This document shows positions 1-8,334 of a DNA stretch of 64,000 nucleotides, piece after piece (within the stretch, counting starts at the first letter, position 1; the number at the start of each line of letters is the position of its first letter). Origin of the DNA: Burkholderiales bacterium (GTDB lineage: Bacteria > Pseudomonadota > Gammaproteobacteria > Burkholderiales > Nitrosomonadaceae); NCBI GenBank assembly GCA_024235735.1, contig JACKLU010000011.1:1-64000 (forward strand). The letters run 5' to 3'. The translations under genes were made by a program, and so were the position numbers. The notes beneath the pieces were generated by a model. It saw only the letters and a program-made list of their open reading frames with translations. It was not told where the DNA came from and searched no databases.

Positions 1-1
1 G

Positions 2-334
2 CGCATCGCCCATCACGTTGATTTTCCTGATTATGGCGCTGATGAACTGGTTGCAATAGCCAAGCTGATGCTGGCGGCACAAAATTACCGGTTCAGCGCT
101 GAAGGCGAAAAAGCGTTTATTGAGTATATCCAGTTGCGAATGACTCAGGAATATTTTGCGAATGCCCGCTCGGTCAGGAATGCTCTGGATAGAGCCCGTC
201 TACGGCAAGCCAACCGGTTATTTACGGGAAGGAAGAAATCTCTGACCAGTATCGATTTGATGACAATCGAGGCCGAAGACATTCGGGCCAGCCGGGTTTT
301 TATTGAAGAAAAAAAACAACCAGACAACGCGTAG
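2..334 (+). CDS. cbbX: CbbX-type AAA+ Rubisco activase, C-terminal part (5' end outside window)
   Basis: An open frame enters from the left edge and ends at the TAG at 332-334; 110 residues are visible. The segment RIAHHVDFPDYGADEL, then FANARSVRNALDRARLRQANR, is typical of the C-terminal helical lid of CbbX, the AAA+ remodelling ATPase that removes inhibitory sugar phosphates from red-type form I Rubisco. The Walker motifs lie upstream, outside the window. It implies a Calvin-Benson (cbb) operon just to the left and hence an autotroph. A small unknown gene follows on the same strand about 24 bp downstream. The family call is confident; activity cannot be judged from the fragment. Confidence 0.85.
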   Translation, partial: RIAHHVDFPDYGADELVAIAKLMLAAQNYRFSAEGEKAFIEYIQLRMTQEYFANARSVRNALDRARLRQANRLFTGRKKSLTSIDLMTIEAEDIRASRVFIEEKKQPDNA

Positions 335-358
335 CAACACATAAGGGAATCGAGTGAA

Positions 359-724
359 TTGGATGATACGTTATCTCACCCATTGCGCATTTATCCCAAA
401 CAAATTGATGCTTGCTGCTATAACCGGGGACGCCTTGCCTTGCTGCGATTAGGTTGTCCGCTGCGTGTCCCCTTGTTGCAGCATCGCGGTTTAGAAGTCA
501 TATTGGATAAAGCAGCGTGGCTATGTGTCGACAGCACTGCCGGAGATCAACCGGTAATGGCTTGGCGCAAATTCCAGGTCAGCGGAAGAGACAACTTGCA
601 CCAGCCGATTGCGTGCGAACTATGGCTTTATCATAGTTGCGCCGGATTGGTTATGGGATCGGCCTTGGATGATTTGGAAAGAACCCTAAAAAAAATGTAC
701 TTTGAAACACTGTTATCCTCTTGA
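359..724 (+). CDS. Hypothetical 121-aa protein downstream of cbbX
   Basis: The frame opens with TTG, about 10 bp after a GGGAA Shine-Dalgarno-like stretch (344-348) and only 24 bp after cbbX, so it is probably the last gene of the cbb operon. The alternative GTG at 354 is in another frame that stops quickly. The product is soluble, with no signal peptide or membrane segment, is fairly rich in Cys (CCYNRG, CPLRV, CVDS) and ends in a helical DDLERTLKKMYF segment. I do not recognise the family. Its position suggests a link to carbon fixation, which is inference only. Confidence 0.6.
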   Translation: MDDTLSHPLRIYPKQIDACCYNRGRLALLRLGCPLRVPLLQHRGLEVILDKAAWLCVDSTAGDQPVMAWRKFQVSGRDNLHQPIACELWLYHSCAGLVMGSALDDLERTLKKMYFETLLSS

Positions 725-870
725 GTTCTCCCTTCAAAACCAAGCGAGTTAGCTGGCTATCATACAGATAGCGAGCAGCAAGCGGGTTGCGCCGCAGAAT
801 TCAAACAGACTTGGAAATGCGTTCAAGACAGTCGAAACAAGACAGAAACAACGAACACAGCAGCGTTGAG

Positions 871-2205
871 TTACAACACATAGCGCGCAAGATCCTCGCT
901 CTGTGACAAATCCTGCAACCGTTCGTCAACATAGGTGGCATCGATCTCTATGGTTTTCCCGCTGTATTTCGGTGCATCATATGAAATTTCCTCGAGCAAT
1001 CTTTCCATGACCGTATGCAGACGCCGCGCACCAATGTTTTCGGTTTTATTGTTGACTGAAAATGCTATCTCAGCCAGACGTTTGATACCTTCGTCGGAAA
1101 ATTTAAGTTCGACCCCTTCCGTTTTGAGCAGGGCTTCATATTGACGTGTCAGGCAGGCATCAGTATTGGTCAGAATCTGCTCAAAATCGCTGACACTCAA
1201 GCTGGCAAGTTCCACCCTGATTGGAAAACGCCCCTGTAATTCAGGAATCAAGTCAGACGGTTTGGTCAGATGGAATGCGCCGCTGGCCACAAAAAGAATG
1301 TGATCAGTCCTGATCATGCCATACTTGGTTGAAACGGTAGTGCCTTCGACCAGCGGCAACAGATCCCGCTGCACGCCCTGACGGGAAACTTCCCCTCCTG
1401 AACTGTGGCCTGACCGGCTGGTGATCTTGTCGATTTCATCGAGAAAAACAATGCCATTTTGTTCAACATTATGAACCGCGCTTAATTTCAGCTCTTCGTC
1501 ATTGATCAACTTGGCGGCTTCTTCTTCGAGCAGCAGTTTTTTAGCTTCCCGGATGGTCAAACGGCGCGATCTTTTTTTCTCACCGCCAAAGTTTTGAAAC
1601 ATACCCTGAATCTGTGAAGTCAGATCTTCCATTCCAGGTGGCGCAAAAATTTCCATGCTGGCTTTCGGCGCAGCGATGTCAATGTCAATTTCCTTGTCAT
1701 CCAGACTGCCTTCGCGCAGCATTTTGCGAAATTTCTGCCGTGTCGAATTCTCCTGTTCACTCGCATCGATATGCGAATCAAAACCACGCGCCGAGGGCAG
1801 AAGCGCATCCAGTATGCGCTCTTCCGCGGCATCTTCGGCAAGCGGCAGCCGCTTTCGAGTCTCTTTCTCGCGGGATTGCTTGATGGCGGTTTCAACCAGA
1901 TCACGGATAATCGAATCGACGTCTCGGCCGACATAGCCGACCTCGGTAAATTTTGTCGCTTCGATTTTAATGAAAGGCGCATCGGCAAGTTTAGCCAGCC
2001 GCCGGGCAATTTCTGTTTTGCCGACACCGGTTGGGCCTATCATCAGAATATTCTTAGGCGTGATTTCCTGGCGTAATGGATCAGCGACCTGTTGTCTGCG
2101 CCAGCGGTTTCTCAGTGCGATAGCTACTGCACGTTTAGCCGAGTGTTGTCCGATGATATGTTTGTCCAGCTCGTGGACAATTTCCTGGGGTGTCATTTGA
2201 GACAT
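871..2205 (-). CDS. hslU: HslU, ATPase subunit of the HslVU (ClpYQ) protease
   Basis: This 444-aa AAA+ unfoldase feeds substrates into the HslV peptidase in the cytoplasm. It shows the HslU N-terminus (MTPQEIVHELDKHIIGQ), Walker A GPTGVGKTE near residues 57-65, the pore-loop region EVGYVGRDVDSI, an intermediate I-domain rich in charged residues (about 110-240), Walker B IVFLDEIDKI and sensor/arginine-finger motifs (LQGRFPIRVEL, NIGARRLHTV). The C-terminal tail DLARYVL is the segment that docks into HslV pockets. Length is normal. It lies 98 bp downstream of hslV on the same strand and is presumably co-transcribed. Confidence 0.97.
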   Translation of the reverse strand: MSQMTPQEIVHELDKHIIGQHSAKRAVAIALRNRWRRQQVADPLRQEITPKNILMIGPTGVGKTEIARRLAKLADAPFIKIEATKFTEVGYVGRDVDSIIRDLVETAIKQSREKETRKRLPLAEDAAEERILDALLPSARGFDSHIDASEQENSTRQKFRKMLREGSLDDKEIDIDIAAPKASMEIFAPPGMEDLTSQIQGMFQNFGGEKKRSRRLTIREAKKLLLEEEAAKLINDEELKLSAVHNVEQNGIVFLDEIDKITSRSGHSSGGEVSRQGVQRDLLPLVEGTTVSTKYGMIRTDHILFVASGAFHLTKPSDLIPELQGRFPIRVELASLSVSDFEQILTNTDACLTRQYEALLKTEGVELKFSDEGIKRLAEIAFSVNNKTENIGARRLHTVMERLLEEISYDAPKYSGKTIEIDATYVDERLQDLSQSEDLARYVL

Positions 2206-2303
2206 AGTATTATCTGTTTGTTGTGGTTATTTGATTTTTTATAAGCAGCGCGGTGCATAAAAACCTGTTTTTTTAGAGACGCCCCCTTTAGTAGGGATGT
2301 TCT

Positions 2304-2828
2304 TTAACAGTTAATCGTTTCTATTACATGATCCTGATTGGTATAAATGCATAAATCCCCGGCTATGGTCAACGCCTTGCTGACGATATCCCTGGGGGAC
2401 AAATCGGTATTTTCCAGCAATGCGCGCGCGGCGGCATGCGCGTACGCGCCACCGCTGCCAATCGCCGCCAGACCGTACTCCGGCTCGATAACATCACCCG
2501 CGCCGGTAATAATCAGCGTGGCATCCTCACTGGCCACAACAAGCATGGCTTCGAGTCTGCGCAAAATACGATCGGTACGCCAGTCTTTGGCAAGTTCAAC
2601 CGCCGAACGCATCAGGTGACCCTGATGCGCTTCAAGTTTGCCTTCAAACCGTTCAAATAAAGTAAATGCATCGGCTGTTCCACCAGCAAAGCCAGCCAGA
2701 ATTTTTTCATGATAAAGCCGGCGCACTTTTCGTGCGCTTGATTTGGCAACGACAGCGCCCAATGTAACCTGTCCATCGCCACCAAGCGCGACCTGTTTTC
2801 CACGTCTTGCGGATACGATTGTTGTCAT
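2304..2828 (-). CDS. hslV: HslV, peptidase subunit of the HslVU protease
   Basis: This 174-aa threonine peptidase is related to proteasome beta subunits. It starts MTTIVSARRG; removal of Met exposes the catalytic threonine. Family motifs VALGGDGQVTLG, ARKVRRLYHEK, GFAGGTADAFTLFE and IGSGGAYAHAAARAL are intact. It forms a double hexamer capped by HslU, encoded next. The start is the only ATG giving the threonine N-terminus. Upstream on the minus strand is a near-consensus promoter, ATGACA - 17 bp - TATAAT (2886 to 2858), whose -35 hexamer lies inside an inserted MITE. Confidence 0.97.
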   Translation of the reverse strand: MTTIVSARRGKQVALGGDGQVTLGAVVAKSSARKVRRLYHEKILAGFAGGTADAFTLFERFEGKLEAHQGHLMRSAVELAKDWRTDRILRRLEAMLVVASEDATLIITGAGDVIEPEYGLAAIGSGGAYAHAAARALLENTDLSPRDIVSKALTIAGDLCIYTNQDHVIETINC

Positions 2829-2857
2829 TCTTTTCTTAAATAGGAAGCAAAAGGTCT

Positions 2858-2886
2858 ATTATACTGAGACCTTTGCACGGTGTCAT
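2858..2886 (-). promoter_or_regulatory. Predicted sigma70-like promoter of hslVU, hybrid with a MITE end
   Basis: On the minus strand, ATGACA (2886-2881) and TATAAT (2863-2858) are separated by exactly 17 nt. The -35 matches consensus at five of six positions and the -10 at all six. The -35 and 15 nt of the spacer are MITE-A sequence; the -10 lies at the host junction and overlaps the target-site duplication. The transcript would have a leader of about 22 nt before the hslV ATG. Seen in sequence; promoter function is inferred. Confidence 0.5.
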
Positions 2887-3007
2887 GAGCGGTGCGAGAA
2901 TAAGGCAAAAATTTGCGAAAAAGCGGAGTTTACACGGGGTAAATGAGCATTTTTCGCAGATTTTTAACGCAATTATCGTGCCGCGTAGTAGCCGTTGCAA
3001 AGGTCTC
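2866..3007. mobile_element. MITE-A copy 1 (142 bp) between xerC and hslV
   Basis: The element starts GAGACCTTTGCACGG and ends in near-inverted form CCGTTGCAAAGGTCTC. An inner inverted repeat (AAAAATTTGCGAAAAA and TTTTTCGCAGATTTTT) makes it nearly a full-length foldback. It is flanked by a perfect 5-bp direct repeat ATACT (2861-2865 and 3008-3012), the mark of transposition. It encodes no transposase. Other copies are at 7719-7859 and 37203-37343, with a deleted one at 18659-18718. It sits 37 bp upstream of hslV. Confidence 0.85.
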
Positions 3008-3114
3008 ATACTGCATAAACACAGAGCTAATAACTGCCCTGAAACAGCGCATTGCCATTTAATAAATTATTGAAAAATTATCAGACTCTGATCGCGCGTC
3101 CAGCGCAAAGCGCG

Positions 3115-4005
3115 TTATTTCTTTTTGGCACGCGGATGCGCCGCATCATAGATCTTGCTCAGATGCTGGAAATCAAGATGCGTATAGACCTGAGTCGAGG
3201 TAATATGCGCATGTCCCAGCATTTCCTGTACGGCGCGCAAGTCACCGCTGGATTGCAAAAGATGCGAAGCGAAGGAATGCCGCAGCATATGGGGATGCAC
3301 ATTCTGGTGCAGACCCTGTCGTATACTGCGCGCCTTTAAGCGATGGCTGATTGTTCTTGCACTGATCGCCTTGCCGTGCTGCGACAGGAAAAGCGCGCTG
3401 ACTTCCGGCCTGACGATTTTCTTTCGTTGCTCCAGCCAGATCCGCAACGCCTCCAGCGCCTGCCGGCCTACTGGCACGATACGCGCCTTTCCGCCTTTGC
3501 CTAACACACGAACCGTGCCTTCCTGAAAATCAACATCAACGGGTTTCAATTGGGTCAACTCGGCAAGCCGTAGTCCTGAAGAATAAAACAGTTCCAGCAT
3601 GGCGCGATCGCGGATTGTCAGCACATCCAGTGCAGTGAATGTCAGCAGTTGAGCCGTTTCATCCGGAGACAGCGCACTGGGCAGTTTTTTAGGCGACCGG
3701 GGCACACGTATGCCGATACAGGGATTAGACTGGAAACGGTGATCGCGCATCAGATAATGATAAAACCGCCGCCAGGCAGACAGCATGCGCGCCAGGCTTC
3801 TCCCCGACAGTCCCTTGCCATGCAGTTGTGCGATAACCAGCCGGATTTGATGCGGCTGCGCCTGTTCCAGCGGCGTCGCGGTCAGATGCGCCAGTAAAAC
3901 CTGTACATCATGGCCATAGCTTTTGCAGGTATGCGCGGCCAGACGGCGCTCATAAGCCAGATGATCCGCAAATGCCCGCGCAAGCTGCTCAGCTGTTTTG
4001 TTCAT
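3115..4005 (-). CDS. xerC: Tyrosine recombinase XerC
   Basis: This site-specific recombinase acts with XerD at dif to resolve chromosome dimers. The 296-aa product begins MNKTAEQLARAFADHL, a typical XerC core-binding domain; I chose this ATG over more upstream ones because it gives family length and only a 17-bp overlap with the preceding DUF484 gene. Catalytic residues are visible: Arg in SGLRLAEL, Lys in LGKGGKARIVPV, HMLRHSFASHLL (His, Arg), His in LGHAHI and the nucleophilic Tyr in STQVYTHL. Order dapF - DUF484 - xerC matches enterobacterial dapF-yigA-xerC and implies one operon. Confidence 0.95.
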   Translation of the reverse strand: MNKTAEQLARAFADHLAYERRLAAHTCKSYGHDVQVLLAHLTATPLEQAQPHQIRLVIAQLHGKGLSGRSLARMLSAWRRFYHYLMRDHRFQSNPCIGIRVPRSPKKLPSALSPDETAQLLTFTALDVLTIRDRAMLELFYSSGLRLAELTQLKPVDVDFQEGTVRVLGKGGKARIVPVGRQALEALRIWLEQRKKIVRPEVSALFLSQHGKAISARTISHRLKARSIRQGLHQNVHPHMLRHSFASHLLQSSGDLRAVQEMLGHAHITSTQVYTHLDFQHLSKIYDAAHPRAKKK

Positions 4006-4693
4006 CGGAAGCATTTTCCTGCGGTGCATCCGGCATACCCTGTTCCAGGTCATAACGCGCAATCGCGGCGCTGATCAACTCGCCGAGCCGTTTCAAATGC
4101 AGTGTCCCCATATCCGCATAGAAGCGTTCAAGTTCGGGACTGGCCAGAACCAGCAAACCGATTGTCCGCGTTGTAACGAGGGGAATCATGGAGAATGACT
4201 TTAAATGCGCTCTGACCTCACCGAACATAGCCTTGATGGCATCTGCCACATGATTGCCGCAATACGGTTGCGTCAGGCTTTCGGCGATGGCATGGATATC
4301 CGCGCTGACTTCGATGAATTCGGCATGATTTTTATCCCGACAATTCACTCCCCACAAGCGCATGACAAAGTCAGGAACAGCAAAGTCCTCGCGCAAGCTG
4401 TAATTAAGATTATTGAGAAAATCGTCCAGATCTAGAGACGCCAGCAATGCAATGGTGAGTCGATGCATTTTTTCGCTAATGGCATCATTCTCCTCACCGA
4501 ATCCGATCAGCTCGAGCATTTTATCCTGCAAAAGCCTGTTCTTGTCCCTGACGGCGATGACCTGGCGCTCCTGCAATGAAACCACCTTGTTTTCCTGCGG
4601 ATAGGGAATCTGCATGTCCGCCAACAGCTCCGCATGCGTATTAAAAAAATCGGGATGATCATTGAGATACTGCACCACATCTTCAGGGGTCAT
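3989..4693 (-). CDS. DUF484 family protein (YigA-like)
   Basis: This 234-aa cytoplasmic protein has the DUF484 opening (VVQYLNDHPDFFNTHAELLADMQIP), a helical linker (VSLQERQVIAVRDKNRLLQDKM) and a GAF-like C-terminal half (SFSMIPLVTTRTIGLLVLASPE). DUF484 proteins are almost always encoded next to xerC; their molecular role is not established. It overlaps the xerC start by 17 bp, so the two are translationally coupled. No membrane segments. Confidence 0.88.
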   Translation of the reverse strand: MTPEDVVQYLNDHPDFFNTHAELLADMQIPYPQENKVVSLQERQVIAVRDKNRLLQDKMLELIGFGEENDAISEKMHRLTIALLASLDLDDFLNNLNYSLREDFAVPDFVMRLWGVNCRDKNHAEFIEVSADIHAIAESLTQPYCGNHVADAIKAMFGEVRAHLKSFSMIPLVTTRTIGLLVLASPELERFYADMGTLHLKRLGELISAAIARYDLEQGMPDAPQENASDEQNS

Positions 4694-4884
4694 TTATTGT
4701 TTCTTCCTTGGGGATTATACGAATTGCCTTATAGGTGTTTCTAAAAATTCAGGGTCTTAACAGACTGTTAAACAAGACGAGACGAGAACAAAAAATATTA
4801 ACGCAGCATAGGATTTATATGTGAAAAGATATTTTTCATGAATAATGACGTATTGTAACGAAATATGGATTTTTAGCGATGCCC

Positions 4885-5712
4885 TTATAAATTTATTTCC
4901 CCTTCAAAAACAACCACGGCAGGACCGGTCATAAACACCGGCGTATGCTCCCCCGCCCAGCTGATGGTCAGGTTTCCACCGCGTGTACTCACCAACACCG
5001 GGGTTTCAATGAAATTTTGCTGAATACCTGCAACAACCGCCGCGCAAGCGCCTGTACCACAGGCCAGCGTCTCTCCGGCGCCACGTTCGAAGACGCGCAG
5101 ACGGATATGATGACGATCCATCACCTGCATATAACCGACGTTTACCCGTTTGGGAAAGCGCGGATGCGCCTCGATCAACGCGCCTTCACTGCATACTGGT
5201 GCGGTCTCCAGATCATCCACGACACGCACGGCATGCGGATTACCCATGGACAGCGCGCTTATCCTGACCATCGTACCTTGTACATCAAGCTGATAGGTCA
5301 ATGCGCGACGCTCAGCAATAAACGGAATATTGGCCGGCTCAAATTCCGGCATGCCCATATTGACCCTGACTTCACCATCCTCCAGCAATACCGGCGCAAT
5401 CAATCCGCCTTTTGTTTCAACCCGGATCTGATGCTTGCGCGTCAAACCGTGATCATGGACATAGCGCACAAAACAGCGTGCACCGTTACCGCACTGTTCA
5501 ACTTCGCCGCCATCGGCATTATAAATGCGATAAAAAAAATCGGCATCACCGTTTGCCTGCTCCACCAGCAGAATCTGGTCGCAACCAATGCCGAAATGCC
5601 TGTCGGCGATAAAACGTATCTGTTCGCGATTTAGCGAAACAGCCTGATTGATAGCGTCGATCACAACGAAATCATTGCCAAGACCGTGCATTTTAGTAAA
5701 TTTTATTTTCAT
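4885..5712 (-). CDS. dapF: Diaminopimelate epimerase
   Basis: DapF converts LL- to meso-diaminopimelate, the precursor of lysine and of peptidoglycan cross-links. The 275-aa protein starts MKIKFTKMHGLGNDFVVID, the canonical N-terminus. Both catalytic cysteines are present: EQCGNGARCF (about residue 75) and the second in TLACGTGACAAV (about 220). Length is normal. It is the first gene of the minus-strand block, 191 bp before DUF484 and divergent from the LpxK-like gene across about 200 bp that should hold promoters for both. Confidence 0.96.
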   Translation of the reverse strand: MKIKFTKMHGLGNDFVVIDAINQAVSLNREQIRFIADRHFGIGCDQILLVEQANGDADFFYRIYNADGGEVEQCGNGARCFVRYVHDHGLTRKHQIRVETKGGLIAPVLLEDGEVRVNMGMPEFEPANIPFIAERRALTYQLDVQGTMVRISALSMGNPHAVRVVDDLETAPVCSEGALIEAHPRFPKRVNVGYMQVMDRHHIRLRVFERGAGETLACGTGACAAVVAGIQQNFIETPVLVSTRGGNLTISWAGEHTPVFMTGPAVVVFEGEINL

Positions 5713-5915
5713 CTGGAAACAAGTAGGTGAATAACTCCGGATTTTTAGATAAATCCATATATACAGGATTTTATTAATGAATTCATATCCACCCCATTAT
5801 ACCGGTCTTGCGCTCCCTATAAATACCATGTGAGAATCGCGTAACTCACCGCATTTTTACACCGCCGCAGCGCGCCTGCACGCCCGATGTGCAACCTGAT
5901 TTATGGGAGACCCAC

Positions 5916-6971
5916 ATGAAGCTTACCGAGTTATACTGGCATCGCATCACCCCTCTGCATCTACTGCTGTGGCCGTTAAGTCTGTTGTTCAGTTTTTTCA
6001 TGGCGTTACGCAAGCTGGTTTACTGGTTGGATTTTTTTCCTTCGGTCAGACTACCTGTTCCGGTTGTTGTCATTGACAGCATCACCAGCGACGACGCCGG
6101 CAAAACGCCACTGACACTGTGGCTTGTCGACAATCTGCTGGCCAGCGGCCTGCGCCCCGGCATTGTCGTCCGCGGCAATCTGGATAATCCCGGCCAGCCG
6201 GAAGCCGTATCAACCGCAAGCGATCCCATCAGCGCAGGCGACAAAGCTGTTCTACTGATCAACCGGCTTCAGCAGAAATGCCCCGTCGTATGGGTTGGCG
6301 GCGACCCGGCCACGACTGCATCGGCGCTGCTCAAGGCGAACCCGGAATGCAATATCATCATCAGTACGCATGGCCTGCAATATCCACGCCTTGAACGCGA
6401 CTTTGAGATTACCGTCGTCGATTTCAGCGACACCAGCTTCGGCAACGGCCTTCTGCTACCCGCCGGCCCCCTGCGCGCCAGTCTTAAAATATTGCAGAAA
6501 GTCGATGCCGCCGTCATCAATGGCGCACATCCGGACCGTCATGACATGTCGCGCTGGACGAAGACCTATACCATGAAGCTATCCGGCCAGATGATTTATA
6601 AACTGACCGACCCGGGCAACCGGCATCCGGCTTCAGTTCTGAAAGACAAAAAACTCCTGGGCGTAAGCCGTTATGGGAACATGCCCTGGTTCTTCGAACA
6701 AATTCAACGCACCGGACTTCTGGCTGGCATGCATGCCTTTAACGAAGAACATCGCTACGTTGAAGATGATTTCTTGAAACTTGAAAATGACGTTGTACTC
6801 ATGCCTGAAGAAGAAGCGCTGCAATGCAAGGATTTCAAGCAAGTATCCGTCTGGGCGTTACCGGCAGAAATCTGGATCAGCAGCAACGAATTGCAATCTC
6901 TGCTTTTGAGCCGGCTGAAAGAAAAGTACCCCGACGTTGAACTGACCGCCGTGACGGATCAATCCGCCTGA
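5916..6971 (+). CDS. LpxK-family protein with degenerate catalytic motifs (probable pseudokinase)
   Basis: The fold signature of tetraacyldisaccharide 4'-kinase (LpxK, lipid A synthesis at the inner membrane) is clear: YWHRITPLHLLLWPLSLLFS with a membrane helix, PVPVVVIDSI, LLPAGPLRASL, LPAEIWIS. The key motifs are altered. The P-loop region (about residues 53-63) reads SITSDDAGKTP, lacking the first glycine of the usual GNITVGGTGKTP; the usual DDGxQH reads STHGLQY; the usual TEKDAVKC reads PEEEALQC. Only the EHRY histidine region survives. I chose the ATG after GGGAGA rather than the GTG at 5889. 351 aa. It is an intact ORF, so function other than the kinase reaction is likely. Confidence 0.75.
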   Translation: MKLTELYWHRITPLHLLLWPLSLLFSFFMALRKLVYWLDFFPSVRLPVPVVVIDSITSDDAGKTPLTLWLVDNLLASGLRPGIVVRGNLDNPGQPEAVSTASDPISAGDKAVLLINRLQQKCPVVWVGGDPATTASALLKANPECNIIISTHGLQYPRLERDFEITVVDFSDTSFGNGLLLPAGPLRASLKILQKVDAAVINGAHPDRHDMSRWTKTYTMKLSGQMIYKLTDPGNRHPASVLKDKKLLGVSRYGNMPWFFEQIQRTGLLAGMHAFNEEHRYVEDDFLKLENDVVLMPEEEALQCKDFKQVSVWALPAEIWISSNELQSLLLSRLKEKYPDVELTAVTDQSA

Positions 6972-7036
6972 CTTTACCGCGATTCGGAATTTGATCAATT
7001 CTGATTGCATCTGCATCTTCACCTTGCCAACCACAT

Positions 7037-7495
7037 TCAAGGCAGATATTTAATCGCTGCAATTACAATGCCGCCAACTGTCAGCGTCGTCGCGAATGAC
7101 CAAACCATGAAGCGGTCTATTCGGGCCGTCATGACTTCAAATCGCCTGTCGATCTGTTCGAAATGTTTTTCAACCTGCTCAAAGCGCTTGTCTATCTGCT
7201 CGAAGCGTTTTTCCATCTGTTCAAAGCGTTTCTCAACCTGCTCGAAACGCTTATCCACCTGTGCAAACCGCGCGTTCATCTCGCCGATGAGTTGCTCAAA
7301 GCGTTTGTCAATACGGTGGAAACCTTCCATCATCAGTTCGCGTTGATGCTTCAGCTCTTCTTCCACGCGAACGATTCTCTCTCTGATTTCCAGTTCATAG
7401 CGCACATTATTACCGGCCATTTCCGGCCGCCGCTCGGCTATAACCGCAACAATCAGTTCCTTGATTTCCTCGATATCCTCTTTCGCCAGCGCCAT
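7037..7495 (-). CDS. Coiled-coil membrane-anchored protein built of heptad repeats (paralogue A)
   Basis: The 152-aa product starts MALAKEDIEEIKEL (the ATG shared with its paralogue at 8673). After a charged helix (RYELEIRERIVRVEEELKHQRE) come seven heptads of the form KRFEQVE/KRFEQID (about residues 75-125), giving a continuous amphipathic coiled coil, then one C-terminal membrane helix (FATTLTVGGIVIAAIKYLP). The heptads are encoded by 21-bp tandem repeats. The ends are nearly identical to the gene at 8335-8673, which has only three heptads. It resembles DUF1640-like coiled-coil membrane proteins in layout, but I do not know a function. Confidence 0.75.
   Translation of the reverse strand: MALAKEDIEEIKELIVAVIAERRPEMAGNNVRYELEIRERIVRVEEELKHQRELMMEGFHRIDKRFEQLIGEMNARFAQVDKRFEQVEKRFEQMEKRFEQIDKRFEQVEKHFEQIDRRFEVMTARIDRFMVWSFATTLTVGGIVIAAIKYLP
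7137..7262. repeat. Six tandem 21-bp repeats coding for coiled-coil heptads
   Basis: Six consecutive 21-bp units of the form TCRAARCGYTTNTCNAYCTGY on the plus strand correspond to KRFEQxx heptads in the minus-strand gene. A shorter array of three units lies at 8435-8497 in the paralogue. The units differ at third positions, so the array is old or under selection for the protein. Confidence 0.8.
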
Positions 7496-7968
7496 GGTTG
7501 TTTCCCTAATACAAAATGCAATCAAAACAGTTGAAGCATAACATGTTTTATCAGTCGAAGAATCTATCCTGCCGGGCAGGTTATACCTCGTCAAATTGCG
7601 GCAACGCAGAAACAGAACGCACATTGATGGATATACCGGCAATCACGTACAGCGCATTCCTGGAACCATTTTTTGCAGGATGTAGAAACCCCGCTCCGGC
7701 TTCCCTCATTGACGCCTTGAGACCTTTGCACGGTGTCATGAGCGGTGCGAGAATAAGGCAAAAATTTGCGAAAAAGCGGAGTTTACACGGGGTAAATGAG
7801 CATTTTTCGCAAATTTTTAACGCGATTATCGTGCCGCGTAGTAACCGTGCAAAGGTCTCGCCTTATGTGCCGATTGCCGGTGGTGATTGTCGGGCTACTG
7901 AAATCGCTCTGCCTGTATGATGGCCAACGTAAAGCCCGATTACGCGAAACTGATCAGACCTGCGCGCG
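7496..7968. other. Gene-free stretch holding MITE-A copy 2
   Basis: Apart from MITE-A at 7719-7859 I see no coding frame with natural composition. It separates paralogue A from the DUF1640 gene. Confidence 0.6.
7719..7859. mobile_element. MITE-A copy 2 (141 bp)
   Basis: This has the same orientation as copy 1, with 15-bp perfect terminal inverted repeats GAGACCTTTGCACGG / CCGTGCAAAGGTCTC. It is flanked by a perfect 5-bp duplication GCCTT (7714-7718 and 7860-7864). It has no coding capacity. Near identity to copy 1 suggests recent mobilisation by a transposase supplied elsewhere; the GAGACCTTTGC-type ends are reminiscent of IS5-like elements, which is inference. Confidence 0.88.
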
Positions 7969-8199
7969 TTACAATAACTTTACCAATGTCGCCACGACAC
8001 CAATTGCCACAACAATCATCGTTCCAAGCTTAATGATAAGGCGATATTCCAGTTCACGTAAATCCGTTTTCGTAGCAATTTCAGCTTCGATATGCGCCTC
8101 TCGAAAAGCTTCTGCAATCGCTTCCGCTTGCTCTTCCGAAATTCCGGCATCTCGAAGACGGCGGATAAATTTACGTGTATCAAAAGATATCGTAGGCAT
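7969..8199 (-). CDS. DUF1640-like small coiled-coil membrane protein
   Basis: The 76-aa protein begins ISFDTRKFIRRLRDAGISEEQAEAIAEAFREA, the hallmark of DUF1640 (CCDC90-like) proteins, followed by a short coiled coil (EIATKTDLRELEYRLIIK) and a C-terminal membrane helix (GTMIVVAIGVVATLVKLL). Family members are tail-anchored, inner-membrane coiled-coil proteins; in bacteria the function is unknown. It lies between the two heptad-repeat paralogues on the same strand, which share the same architecture of soluble helix, coiled coil and tail anchor. Confidence 0.8.
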   Translation of the reverse strand: MPTISFDTRKFIRRLRDAGISEEQAEAIAEAFREAHIEAEIATKTDLRELEYRLIIKLGTMIVVAIGVVATLVKLL

Positions 8200-8334
8200 T
8201 TGATTGATATGACTTGCAAAAACTTATATGAAGGCGTCCATTATAACAATGGCGGTCTTTTTGCGCTGGTTGCCAATGAATCGGCTACTAAAAACCACAC
8301 CTCGGTCCTGCGCGAACAATAAGGAAGTCTGGAT

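Noticed and set aside
7137..7262. Evenly spaced 21-bp repeats, CRISPR-like at first glance
   Set aside because: There are no spacers; units are contiguous and encode KRFEQxx heptads in frame.
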